Of a stretch of 64,000 nt of DNA, positions 34,084 to 42,056 are shown one piece after another. Made by a program: the position numbers and the translations under genes. Positions within the stretch are counted from its first letter, which is position 1. The number at the start of each line of letters is the position of its first letter. Source of the stretch: Frankiales bacterium (lineage in GTDB: Bacteria; Actinomycetota; Actinomycetes; Mycobacteriales; SCTD01); NCBI GenBank assembly GCA_025465465.1, contig JAODND010000063.1, forward strand, positions 34,382 through 98,381. Reading direction: 5' to 3'. The notes beneath the pieces were generated by a model. The model worked only from the letters and a program-made list of their open reading frames with translations. It was not told where the DNA came from and did not search any database.

Positions 34084-34148
34084 AACGTCCCGAGTGAACG
34101 GTTGGGGTTCACCTGTTGCGAGGGGCGCGGAAGTGCCACCATGAGGAC

Positions 34149-34238
34149 ATGACGCTCCTCGAGGTCGCTGCGGTCGCCGCGTTCCTGCTCGGCGACGCCG
34201 CGGTCGGCTACTTCTACTTCCGCTGGATGCGCCGCTGA
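34149..34238 (+). CDS. Possible 29-residue membrane peptide
   Basis: Short open frame MTLLEVAAVAAFLLGDAAVG then YFYFRWMRR: a single hydrophobic helix ending in an aromatic belt and basic cluster, the look of a small membrane-anchored peptide. A GAGG precedes the ATG closely (34143-34146). It stands between two genes on the same strand. No homology is known to me; coding is plausible, not proven. Confidence 0.4.
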   Translation: MTLLEVAAVAAFLLGDAAVGYFYFRWMRR

Positions 34239-34285
34239 CCGCTTCGGCGGCAGGGTGAGCAGGCGCTCCCGCTAGTTTGGCGCGC

Positions 34286-35785
34286 ATGCGACGGCCGGGC
34301 CTGAACCCCCCACTGGTGGGGATCATGGCTCTGGCCGTGGTGCTGCGCACCCTGGTCTGGTGGCCCAGGCACAACTTCTTCGGCGTCCTCGAGTACGACG
34401 ACGGCGTCTACTACGTGGCCTCCAAGCTGCTCCTTGCCGGCCGGCTCCCGTACAGCGACTTCACGATCGTGCACCCCCCCGGCCTCAGCCTGCTGCTGCT
34501 GCCAGCTGCCGCCGTCGGAGACCTGCTCGGTGACGCTGCCGGGATGGCGGCGGGCCGCATCGAGATGCAGGTGTTCGTCCTCGCGAACATCGCCCTGATC
34601 TATCGCCTCGGTCGCCTCCTTCCGCTCCAGTCCGGCAGCGGGGTGCCACTGCTTGCTGCCGGTCTCTACGCCCTGATGCCCAACGCGGTCAGCGCCGGGC
34701 ACACGATCCTGCTCGAGCCGCTCGTGACCTTCGCGTGCCTGCTCGGCAGCTGGTTGCTGTTCCGGCCGCCGTCGCCCGGTCGCGGGAGGCTGCTTCTCGC
34801 CGGCTTCTGCTTTGCCGCGGGGGCCGGCCTGAAGCTGTTCGCGGGTGCCTATGTGCTCGCCGCCGTCGTCACGCTCCTCGCCGCGAAGCGCTATCGGGCC
34901 CTGGGGTCGGTGGTGCTGGGTGGGGTCGCCGGTACGGTCCTGCTGCTCGTGCCGTTCTTCCTCGCCGATCCCCGGGCGGCGTGGCACGACGTCGTGGTCA
35001 CGCAGCTCAGCCGCCCGACGAACCCCTCCGTGCCGCACGGTCTCGATCGGATCGCGAGCACGGTCGGCTTCGGCTACGCCACCGTGCCGCTGGGCATGCT
35101 GCTGCTCGTCGCGATCGCCGTCGGCACGGTGCTCGCCTGGCGTCGGACGCGGTCACCTCAGCTCCTCTACTGGGCAGTCTTCGCCGTCCCGGTGCTGCTG
35201 GCCTTCGCGGGCTCGCCGACGTACTTCTTGCACTACGGCGAGTTCCTCGGACCGGCCGTGGCCCTCCTTGCCAGCCAGCTGGCCGTCCTCGGAGGACGGA
35301 TGAGGTGGCCGCAGCTGGCCCTGGCGGCAGTCGTGGTCGTCTTCGGCATCGGTACGGGCGTTGCCGCGACCGACATGCGGGGCCAGCCGGACCTCCGGGC
35401 GCTGGCCGCCGCACATGTGCCCGGCCATGCCTGCGTGTACTACGACGCCGTGAGCCTGGCGCTCGCGGCCGAGGTCTACCAGCCGTCGTCGCCCACCTGC
35501 CCGTCCTACGTCGACGGCCGCGGTGTCGCCCTCACGCAGAACACGGATTGGCCGAACCGGACGAGCTTCTATCCGGCGGGGTTCGTCGCTGACACCGCAT
35601 GGCAGCAGGCGACCGTCGCACAGATGCGCGCCTCGCAGTTCCTCTTGCTACGACACGATCCGACGGACTTTCCGGAGTGGGACACCGCGACCCGGGAGTA
35701 TGCGGTGACGCACTTCGCCGTGGTCGCGCGGCACCGCGGCGGCCGGCAGCCCTTCGAGCTCTGGCAGCGCGTCACGCCCGGCTGA
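34286..35785 (+). CDS. GT-C fold membrane glycosyltransferase
   Basis: Polytopic membrane protein of 499 residues, about eleven helices, of the ArnT/PMT-like GT-C class. The first external loop holds the acidic pair in GVLEYDDGVYYVASKLLLAG and a further IVHPPG motif, features of polyprenyl-phosphate-sugar-dependent transferases; a soluble domain of about 110 residues ends the protein. Donor and acceptor unknown. ATG 34286 lies seven bases after a TAGTTT box, so likely leaderless. It neighbours an acyltransferase and MptB-like enzyme. Confidence 0.82.
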   Translation: MRRPGLNPPLVGIMALAVVLRTLVWWPRHNFFGVLEYDDGVYYVASKLLLAGRLPYSDFTIVHPPGLSLLLLPAAAVGDLLGDAAGMAAGRIEMQVFVLANIALIYRLGRLLPLQSGSGVPLLAAGLYALMPNAVSAGHTILLEPLVTFACLLGSWLLFRPPSPGRGRLLLAGFCFAAGAGLKLFAGAYVLAAVVTLLAAKRYRALGSVVLGGVAGTVLLLVPFFLADPRAAWHDVVVTQLSRPTNPSVPHGLDRIASTVGFGYATVPLGMLLLVAIAVGTVLAWRRTRSPQLLYWAVFAVPVLLAFAGSPTYFLHYGEFLGPAVALLASQLAVLGGRMRWPQLALAAVVVVFGIGTGVAATDMRGQPDLRALAAAHVPGHACVYYDAVSLALAAEVYQPSSPTCPSYVDGRGVALTQNTDWPNRTSFYPAGFVADTAWQQATVAQMRASQFLLLRHDPTDFPEWDTATREYAVTHFAVVARHRGGRQPFELWQRVTPG

Positions 35786-36965
35786 CGAGCGGTTGGCGCC
35801 GCTGACGCGCGGCCACCCAGCGCAGGGCCGGCGCCTCGACGAGGCGCCAGGAGACGACTGTGCAGAGCAGCGAGCCCGCGACACCGAGCGGGATGCCGAC
35901 GAGCGGCGTCAGCGGATGGGTCCACGTCGCCCAGAGGTAGTGCCAGAGGTACAGCGCGTACGAACGACGGCCGAGCCAGGTCAGCCAGCGGACCGAGAGG
36001 CCGCGGGTCAGCACGCTGCCGGGGCTGTCGGTGACGTGCGCGATCACCTGCACTGTGCAGAGCGCGACGACCGACGGCACGACGACGTACTTCCACTCGT
36101 TCTCCTGCAGGCTCAGCATGATCGCGACGAACGCGGCCACCCCGAGCCAGGCCCGGCCGACGGCGAACGGTGCGGTCGCACCGATCGCCTTGCGCCGGTG
36201 CCAGACGAGGGCAGCGAAGGCGCCGATGAGAAGGCTGGCGGCGCGCGTGTCGGTGCCGAAGTAGAGCCGGTTGCTGCTGAAGCCGGCCTGCCACAGCCAC
36301 GCCGACCAGAGCACCGACGCTGCGATCACACTGCCGAGCACGAGCCGGCGTCCGTGGGTCCGCAGGGTCATCAGCACAAGGAGGGCGGCAGGCCACAGGA
36401 TGTAGAACTGCTCCTCCACGGAGAGCGACCAGAGGTGCTGAAGGGGGGCGTCGGTGCCGCCGGCGATCACGTCCCAGTTCGCGACGTAGAGCAGCGCTGC
36501 GGCCACGTTCTTCAGCGCGCCGGCGACCGGGATCGGATGCCCGGAGCCGTTGCTGGCCGGGACCGCGCCCATCCACGACTGGTCGTGGAACAGCAGCAGC
36601 AGCACGGTCCAGGCGCCCAGCATGAGCGCCAGCGCGGGCAGCAAACGAGCTGCCCGGCGTGCATAGAAGCGGCGCAGGTCGACCCGCCCGGCGACCCGGA
36701 CCTCGTCGAGCAGCAGCGCGGTGATGAGGAACCCGGACAGCGCGAAGAACACGTCGAGGCCGATGGTCGCGCCGTGGAGCACGTAGTGCCCGGCGAAGTG
36801 GAAGACGACGATGAGTGCCACGGCGATGCCGCGCAGCCCGTCGAGTGCTGGGGCGTGTCCGAGCAGGCGGGTGCGACCGGAGGACGTCGCAACAGGCACG
36901 GTTCGTGTCGCCGTAGCGGGGGCAGCAGGCACTCCGTGACCGTGCCCTGCGCGGCTGGGGATCAA
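35772..36965 (-). CDS. Acyltransferase family 3 membrane protein
   Basis: O-acyltransferase of 397 residues (OafA/YrhL type) with about ten membrane helices. Family motifs: ALDGLRGIAVALIVVFHFAG with catalytic His in helix 1, FFALSGFLIT, RRFYARRAARLLPALALM and HLWSLSVEEQFYILWP. These enzymes acylate envelope sugars or lipids. Start uncertain: TTG 36965 or GTG 36932. It converges on the glycosyltransferase gene with a 14-base overlap and may modify its product. Confidence 0.9.
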   Translation of the reverse strand: MIPSRAGHGHGVPAAPATATRTVPVATSSGRTRLLGHAPALDGLRGIAVALIVVFHFAGHYVLHGATIGLDVFFALSGFLITALLLDEVRVAGRVDLRRFYARRAARLLPALALMLGAWTVLLLLFHDQSWMGAVPASNGSGHPIPVAGALKNVAAALLYVANWDVIAGGTDAPLQHLWSLSVEEQFYILWPAALLVLMTLRTHGRRLVLGSVIAASVLWSAWLWQAGFSSNRLYFGTDTRAASLLIGAFAALVWHRRKAIGATAPFAVGRAWLGVAAFVAIMLSLQENEWKYVVVPSVVALCTVQVIAHVTDSPGSVLTRGLSVRWLTWLGRRSYALYLWHYLWATWTHPLTPLVGIPLGVAGSLLCTVVSWRLVEAPALRWVAARQRRQPLVSRA

Positions 36966-37026
36966 CCGCCCGCAGCCTGCGAGGTCGCTGGGAGAGGGCA
37001 GTCGCTAGCCTGACCAGGAAGGCGAG

Positions 37027-38532
37027 GTGACGTTGAACACGACCGGTTGGCTGCTCCCGACCGGCGTCCTGCGGCGGTCGCAGGTCATCGGGTTCGTGAG
37101 CACGTCGGCGCTTGCCGTCGCGGGCATCGGTGCCGGCGCCGTGCCGAAGACCGGCGCCAAGGACGTGATCGCGAGCGAGCTGCACCTGATGGCGCTGCGC
37201 GAGAACGTGGGGCTGCGCACCGTGTGCACCTTGGTCAGCTACTTCGCCCTCTTCGGACTGCTGGTGAGCTGGGCGCTGGTGGGTCGTCGGCTGCGCGAGG
37301 TGACCCCCGGCCAGGTGCTCGTGCTCTGCGCGACCTGGGCGCTACCACTGCTGGTCGCGCCGCCGCTGTTCAGCGCCGACATCTACGCCTACGCGGGCCA
37401 GGGCCACCTGGTGGCCAACCACATCGACGCCTATGTCTACGGGCCGGGCGACTACGAGCCGACCAGCAAGTGGTCCTTCAACGTCGACGGGGTCTGGCGC
37501 TTCAGCCCGGCGCCCTACGGCCCGTTCTGGCTGTGGCTGACCGGACTGGCTGTCGGCCTGCCGGGCAACCACCTGGTGGTGTCGATCTATCTCATCCGCG
37601 GGCTGGCAGTCCTCGGGCTCGCCCTGCTGGCGTGGTCGCTGACCCGACTGGCGACGAGTGTCGGCGTCCCGGTCCAGCGCGCACTGTGGATCACCGCGCT
37701 CAACCCGCTGCTGCTGCTGCACGGCGTAGCAGGTGCGCACAACGACCTGCTCATGCTGGGGCTGCTCGCGGCCGGCCTGATGGTGACCCGCACCAGGCCG
37801 GACCTGCTGGGACTGGTCATGGGTGTGGCGCTCGTCACGCTCGCGGCGCTCATCAAGGCACCGGCCCTCGTGGCACTCCCGTTCGTACCCCTGCTCTCCA
37901 CCATGACGCGGCCGCGCTGGCGGATGCTGGTCGTCACGGGCGTCGTGGCCGCAGTGGTTGCTGTCGCAGTGACCGTCGCCACCGGGCTGGGCTGGGGGTG
38001 GGTCAGGGTGCTGGCCGACCAGGGCTCGCGGCCCTCCATCTGGTCGATGCCGTGGGGTCTGCGCCGCGGTCTGTCCTCACTGGCCGGCCAGCTCTTCGGC
38101 GCCGGGGCCGCGAGCTGGGTCGACACTGCCGTGGAGTACGGCGTGAGCGCACTGCTCGGGATCCTGCTCGTCACCCTCTGGGGTCGCGCGCTGCTCCGCC
38201 GTACCCAGGCCCTGACCGCTGCCGGAGGTGCGCTGCTCCTTCTGTTCTGCCTGAGCTTCAGCGAGCAGCCGTGGTATCTCGCCTGGGCGCTCACACCGCT
38301 GTCGGTGACGACCAGCCGGAGCCGCATCGCGTTCCTGGCCGGCTTCTCGGGCGCGCTCTGCATCTACCTCGCACCCGGGGGCCGCAGCTGGATCCGACCG
38401 CCGTGGTTCGGGGTGCCCATCCTGATCGCGGCGCTCATCGGTGTCGCTGTGGCGCGCTGGCTGACGCCGCGCGAGGAAGTGCCACGGCCGGCCGCCTCGA
38501 CCGCCGGATACGCCGAGGTCGCGGCGAGGTGA
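37027..38532 (+). CDS. MptB-like polyprenol-phosphomannose mannosyltransferase
   Basis: Polytopic GT-C membrane protein of 501 residues, about thirteen helices, resembling actinobacterial MptA/MptB alpha-1,6-mannosyltransferases that elongate lipoglycan mannan. Key external loop SADIYAYAGQGHLV carries the acidic catalytic site; YVYGPGDYEP, APYGPFWLWLTGL, AGAHNDLLMLG and SFSEQPWYLAW are further family features. GTG 37027 starts it, with a TAGCCT -10-like box at 37006-37011. It suggests the cell makes a mannan-type envelope polymer. Confidence 0.85.
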   Translation: MTLNTTGWLLPTGVLRRSQVIGFVSTSALAVAGIGAGAVPKTGAKDVIASELHLMALRENVGLRTVCTLVSYFALFGLLVSWALVGRRLREVTPGQVLVLCATWALPLLVAPPLFSADIYAYAGQGHLVANHIDAYVYGPGDYEPTSKWSFNVDGVWRFSPAPYGPFWLWLTGLAVGLPGNHLVVSIYLIRGLAVLGLALLAWSLTRLATSVGVPVQRALWITALNPLLLLHGVAGAHNDLLMLGLLAAGLMVTRTRPDLLGLVMGVALVTLAALIKAPALVALPFVPLLSTMTRPRWRMLVVTGVVAAVVAVAVTVATGLGWGWVRVLADQGSRPSIWSMPWGLRRGLSSLAGQLFGAGAASWVDTAVEYGVSALLGILLVTLWGRALLRRTQALTAAGGALLLLFCLSFSEQPWYLAWALTPLSVTTSRSRIAFLAGFSGALCIYLAPGGRSWIRPPWFGVPILIAALIGVAVARWLTPREEVPRPAASTAGYAEVAAR

Positions 38533-38583
38533 GACACCGGACATTCGGCTGCGCGGATCCCGGCGCTCGACCACGATGAAGGG

Positions 38584-39255
38584 GTGCGCCCCCACTCTCG
38601 AACCGCGATCGTGCTCGCGGTGCTCGCCGGACTGCTCTGCACGGTGCTGGTCTTCGAGTCGTCCTCGCAGGCCAGCGACCGGCCGCAGGCGCTGTTCTTC
38701 GGTGACAGCCTCTTCGCCGGCACCGGCGTCACCCCGAAGCGACCGGTGCTGCCGACCGACACCTCGCGGTTGCTGCGCTGGCAGCCCACCGTCGACGCGT
38801 TCGGAGGGACCGGGTTCACGACCGGCGGCAAGCACGGCAAGCCCTACCTCGACAGGCTGAAGCACGACCGGTATCTGCAGCGTCGGCACTATGACGTGAT
38901 CGTGCTCGAGGGCGGCACCAACGACGCGCTCTACGGCGACCTGCCGGTCATGGCGTCGAGGATCGCCGAGGTCGTCGACTACCTCCGCGCTCGGCAGCCG
39001 GGAGCACGTCTCGTCCTCGTCGGTGGCTATACACCGCACGGCCACGAAGGCCCGCGCTTCGACGAGGCCGAGGCCATCCTGGAGAAGGCGGCCGCTGATC
39101 TCGGCCTGCTGTATGTCAGCCAGTTCGGCTACCACCGCCTCGACCGGGGCTTCCTGGGCAAGGACCACTTCCACCCCAACCGCGCGGGCTACCGCCTGAT
39201 GGCCCGCGACCTTGCCACCCACCTGCGCACCCCAGCGCCGAAGCTGTCCGTCTAG
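38584..39255 (+). CDS. SGNH/GDSL hydrolase, secreted or anchored
   Basis: Esterase-like hydrolase of 223 residues with an uncleaved or weak signal helix (IVLAVLAGLLCTVLVF). SGNH blocks: FFGDSLFAGTG (Ser), GGTGFTTG (Gly), EGGTNDALYG (Asn) and KDHFHPNRAGY (Asp/His). Such enzymes remove acyl groups from sugars or lipids; next to glycosyl- and acyltransferases, a role in envelope polysaccharide editing is plausible. GTG start. Confidence 0.9.
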   Translation: MRPHSRTAIVLAVLAGLLCTVLVFESSSQASDRPQALFFGDSLFAGTGVTPKRPVLPTDTSRLLRWQPTVDAFGGTGFTTGGKHGKPYLDRLKHDRYLQRRHYDVIVLEGGTNDALYGDLPVMASRIAEVVDYLRARQPGARLVLVGGYTPHGHEGPRFDEAEAILEKAAADLGLLYVSQFGYHRLDRGFLGKDHFHPNRAGYRLMARDLATHLRTPAPKLSV

Positions 39256-39320
39256 TTCTTTCTGACTGTTCTGTCCGGTTCGAGGACATCGATCTTGTCG
39301 CCTCGGAAGCGTTGCCCTCC

Positions 39321-40253
39321 ATGAGCTTCCGCAGACTTCTTGCCCCGCTTCTCGCCGTGATCGCGCTCTCCGCGCCGACTGCACTGGCCAGCACCGTCGT
39401 CTCCCAGACCGTTGCCCCTGGCGGCGTCGCAGGGAAGACCAGCGTCATCTCCATCGACTCGGGTGGCCTCACTCGCTCCTACCGCCTCTTCGTCCCCAAC
39501 GTGCTGCCCGCGGGACCCCGTCCGTTGGTCGTGGCCCTGCATGGGCACTCCGTGACAGGTGAGGCGATGGAGTCGGCCACCGGTCTCGACAAGTCGGCCG
39601 CCAAGGCAGGGGTCCTGGTCGCGTACCCGGACGGCTACCACGCCTCCTGGAACGCGGGCACCTGCTGCTACGACGCGAAAGCGGCCAACGTCGACGACAT
39701 CGGCTTCCTCTCCAGCCTGATCACAGACGCGGCATCGCGCTACTCCGTCGACAAGCTGCGGGTGGCGGTCGCCGGATTCTCCAACGGCGGCATGATGGCG
39801 TACGCGTTCGGTTGCGCGCGCACCGACCTGGTGGACGTCATCGTCGTGATGTCCGGCGCATACATGGGTACCTCGTGCACGCTGTCTCGGCCGTTGTCCG
39901 TGCTGCACATGCACGGGCTCCTGGACACGACGGAGCCCTACCTCGGCGGCACGGTGACTCCGCTCAAGATCAAGGTTCGGCCCACGCTCGGCCCGATCGG
40001 TGCCATCGGCGTCCAGGCCGGTTGCACGAGCCTGCCGACGGTCCCCTTCCCGTCCTCCCCGCTCGTGACCGAGACGCAGGCGGCAGGTTGCAGACCGGGC
40101 ACTCAGCTCATCGTCCTCGCCAGCAGCACGCTCGGTCACCTCTGGCCAACGGGGACCACTTCGGTTCCTCAGTACGGCTTCGACGCGACCACGATGACCT
40201 GGGGCTTCCTCGTCAACACCTGGGCGACCCGTGGGACGCCGGTGGCGCTCTAG
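39321..40253 (+). CDS. Secreted LpqC/PHB-depolymerase-like esterase
   Basis: Alpha/beta hydrolase of 310 residues with signal peptide (LLAPLLAVIALSAPTALA). Oxyanion strand LVVALHGHSVTGE, nucleophile in VAGFSNGGMMAYAFG, Asp in LLDTTEPY and His in LGHLWP. The family includes poly-3-hydroxybutyrate depolymerases and feruloyl esterases; LpqC of Mycobacterium is a relative. A Cys pair (GTCCYD) may bond. No substrate-binding domain. ATG 39321 preferred over TTG 39312. Ends four bases into the thioesterase gene (convergent). Confidence 0.88.
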   Translation: MSFRRLLAPLLAVIALSAPTALASTVVSQTVAPGGVAGKTSVISIDSGGLTRSYRLFVPNVLPAGPRPLVVALHGHSVTGEAMESATGLDKSAAKAGVLVAYPDGYHASWNAGTCCYDAKAANVDDIGFLSSLITDAASRYSVDKLRVAVAGFSNGGMMAYAFGCARTDLVDVIVVMSGAYMGTSCTLSRPLSVLHMHGLLDTTEPYLGGTVTPLKIKVRPTLGPIGAIGVQAGCTSLPTVPFPSSPLVTETQAAGCRPGTQLIVLASSTLGHLWPTGTTSVPQYGFDATTMTWGFLVNTWATRGTPVAL

Positions 40254-40699
40254 CTGCTCTCCGGGTCCTTCTTCAGGGCCCGCGCGGCGGCGCGGACCGG
40301 GTCGGGTACGGCGACGGGGCGACGAGTCTCGCGGTCGACGTAGACGTGCACGAAGCGACCGACCGCAGCCGGCGATTCGGCCGTGCCGAACAGCGCGAGC
40401 CGGTAGCTGATCGAGCTGGTGCCGAGCCGCTCCACGTCGAGGGCTGCCGTGATCGGCGCCGGGAAGTCGAGCTCAGCGAGGTAGCGGCAGGACGTCTCGA
40501 CGACCAGACCCAGCGCGGGCCACGCGCGGACGTCCTCGCCCGTCGTCTCGATGAGCCAGGCGTTGACGGTGGTGTCGAACACGGCGTAGTGCACGACGTT
40601 GTTGACGTGGCCGTAGGCGTCGACGTCTGACCAGCGCGTCGGCACCTCGCGCAGCACCGGGAAGTCGGCGCGGCGCAGGTCCCTAGGATCCTCGGTCAC
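40250..40699 (-). CDS. 4HBT hotdog-fold acyl-CoA thioesterase
   Basis: Cytoplasmic thioesterase of about 149 residues (YbgC/4HBT type): TRWSDVDAYGHVNNVVHYAV carries the catalytic Asp and HVNN motif, followed by LVVETSCRYLAELDFPAPIT. It would hydrolyse an acyl- or hydroxybenzoyl-CoA. Start taken as GTG 40699 because family members begin shortly before this motif; the frame is open further upstream. Divergent from the alcohol dehydrogenase with 43 bases between. Confidence 0.9.
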   Translation of the reverse strand: MTEDPRDLRRADFPVLREVPTRWSDVDAYGHVNNVVHYAVFDTTVNAWLIETTGEDVRAWPALGLVVETSCRYLAELDFPAPITAALDVERLGTSSISYRLALFGTAESPAAVGRFVHVYVDRETRRPVAVPDPVRAAARALKKDPESS

Positions 40700-40742
40700 G
40701 GGCACCCCGAGACCCTGCCACAACCGTCGAGGAGCAGTCGCG

Positions 40743-41858
40743 TTGAAGGTCACCAGCGTCGTTCTCACCGAGATGGGTCGGCCGCGTCCCTATGCCGACA
40801 CGCGGCCGGTCGAGGTCCTCGAGCTCGACCTGGCGGCTCCGCGGGCCGGTGAGCTGCTCGTCCGCGTCGAGGCCGCCGGCGTGTGCCACTCCGACCTGTC
40901 GGTCGTGGACGGCAGCCGGCCCCGGCCGTTGCCGATGGCGCTGGGCCACGAGGCGGCAGGTGTCGTCGAGGAGGTGGGTGCGGGGGTGCACGACGTGTCC
41001 GCGGGGGACCGCGTCGTTCTCGTCTTCGTGCCCTCCTGCGGGTCCTGTGCCGAATGCTCCAGCGGGCAACCGGCACTGTGCCGGCGCGGGGCCGCGTCCA
41101 ACGCGGCCGGTGAGCTGCTCCGCGGGGGACACCGCCTGTCGCACCAGGGATCCCGGATCCACCACCACCTCGGGGTCAGCGCCTTCAGCAGCCACGTGGT
41201 GGTCGACCGCGGCTCTGCCGTCGTCGTCCCGGCCGAGGTGCCGGGGGAGACCGCTGCCCTGTTCGGCTGCGCCCTGCTGACGGGCACCGGCGCCGTCGAG
41301 TCGACGGTGAGCGTGCGTCCCGGTGACAGCGTCGTGGTCCTCGGGTTGGGCGGAGTGGGGCTGTCGGCGGTGATGGGTGCGGCGCTCGCCGGCGCGGACC
41401 CGCTCGTCGTCGTCGATCCGCTCGAGGCGAAGCGCGAGCTCGCGCTGTCGCTCGGGGCCACGCACGCGGTCGTAGCGGGGTCGGTCGAGGAGGTGCGGGA
41501 GCTCACGGGCGGGGGAGCGCGCTATGTCATCGAGGCCGTCGGCCACGAGCAGGCCATGGCCGACGCCTTCGCGATGACGGCACGAGGGGGCGCGACCGTG
41601 CTCGTCGGGCTGCCGCACCCGTCCCGGATGCTGTCCGTCCCGGCCGTGCAGGTGGTGGCCGAGGCCCGTCAGGTGCTCGGCTCCTACATGGGTTCCGCCG
41701 CGCCCCAGCGCGACATCCCGCGGCTGGTGCGCCTCTGGCAGGACGGCCGCCTGCCGGTGGAGCGCCTGACCTCGGCGGTGCTCCGGCTCGAGGACGCGGC
41801 GCAGGCTCTCGACGCCCTGGCCGACGGATCGGCCGTCCGCCAGCTGCTCATCCCCTGA
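40743..41858 (+). CDS. Zinc-containing alcohol dehydrogenase, MDR family
   Basis: NAD-dependent dehydrogenase of 371 residues, class III ADH-like. Catalytic zinc: AAGVCHSDLSV and ALGHEAAG; structural zinc Cys cluster CGSCAECSSGQPALC; Rossmann motif VVVLGLGGVGLSAVMGAALAG; conserved GCALLTGTGAV. It would oxidise alcohols, possibly S-adducts. TTG 40743 start is supported by GAGGAG at nine bases and the family N-terminus. Divergent from the thioesterase. Confidence 0.92.
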   Translation: MKVTSVVLTEMGRPRPYADTRPVEVLELDLAAPRAGELLVRVEAAGVCHSDLSVVDGSRPRPLPMALGHEAAGVVEEVGAGVHDVSAGDRVVLVFVPSCGSCAECSSGQPALCRRGAASNAAGELLRGGHRLSHQGSRIHHHLGVSAFSSHVVVDRGSAVVVPAEVPGETAALFGCALLTGTGAVESTVSVRPGDSVVVLGLGGVGLSAVMGAALAGADPLVVVDPLEAKRELALSLGATHAVVAGSVEEVRELTGGGARYVIEAVGHEQAMADAFAMTARGGATVLVGLPHPSRMLSVPAVQVVAEARQVLGSYMGSAAPQRDIPRLVRLWQDGRLPVERLTSAVLRLEDAAQALDALADGSAVRQLLIP

Positions 41859-41871
41859 GCCGCAGCCTGAT

Positions 41872-41947
41872 GGGGCAAAACGTGCAAAAGCCGCCAAATG
41901 GCGCAACGGGCCCCCGCACGTTGGGTGAGCCTGGTGCCGGCGGGGCT
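41872..41947 (+). other. Candidate structured RNA leader before GGDEF-EAL gene
   Basis: Between the dehydrogenase stop and the GGDEF-EAL start, nested complementary segments occur: GGGGC (41872-41876) with GCCCC (41910-41914), AACGTGC (41879-41885) with GCACGTT (41916-41922), hairpin CGCC-AAAT-GGCG (41892-41903) and AGCC/GGCT (41928-41931/41944-41947). The first two pairs cross, so they form a pseudoknot or exclude each other. It does not match the c-di-GMP riboswitch consensus that I know. It may also be only a terminator. Confidence 0.4.
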
Positions 41948-42056
41948 AGTTCCTTGTAGCGATTTCGCGGATCAACGCTCCATATCCGCCCTTCTCCCGC
42001 CCGATGGTCAAGAGACGGCCGGCCATCTCGCCAGCCGCTGTCAGAGCGGACGGGCC

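Noticed and set aside
36965..37027. Divergent leaderless promoter pair between acyltransferase and MptB-like genes
   Set aside because: TAGCCT at 37006-37011 is too far from the MptB start for a leaderless message and no box fits the acyltransferase start, whose start codon is itself uncertain.
41872..41947. c-di-GMP (GEMM) riboswitch before the GGDEF-EAL gene
   Set aside because: The GCAAAAGCC piece is suggestive, but the GGGCAAACC and GNRA-hairpin parts of the GEMM consensus and their order are missing. Reported only as an unassigned structure.
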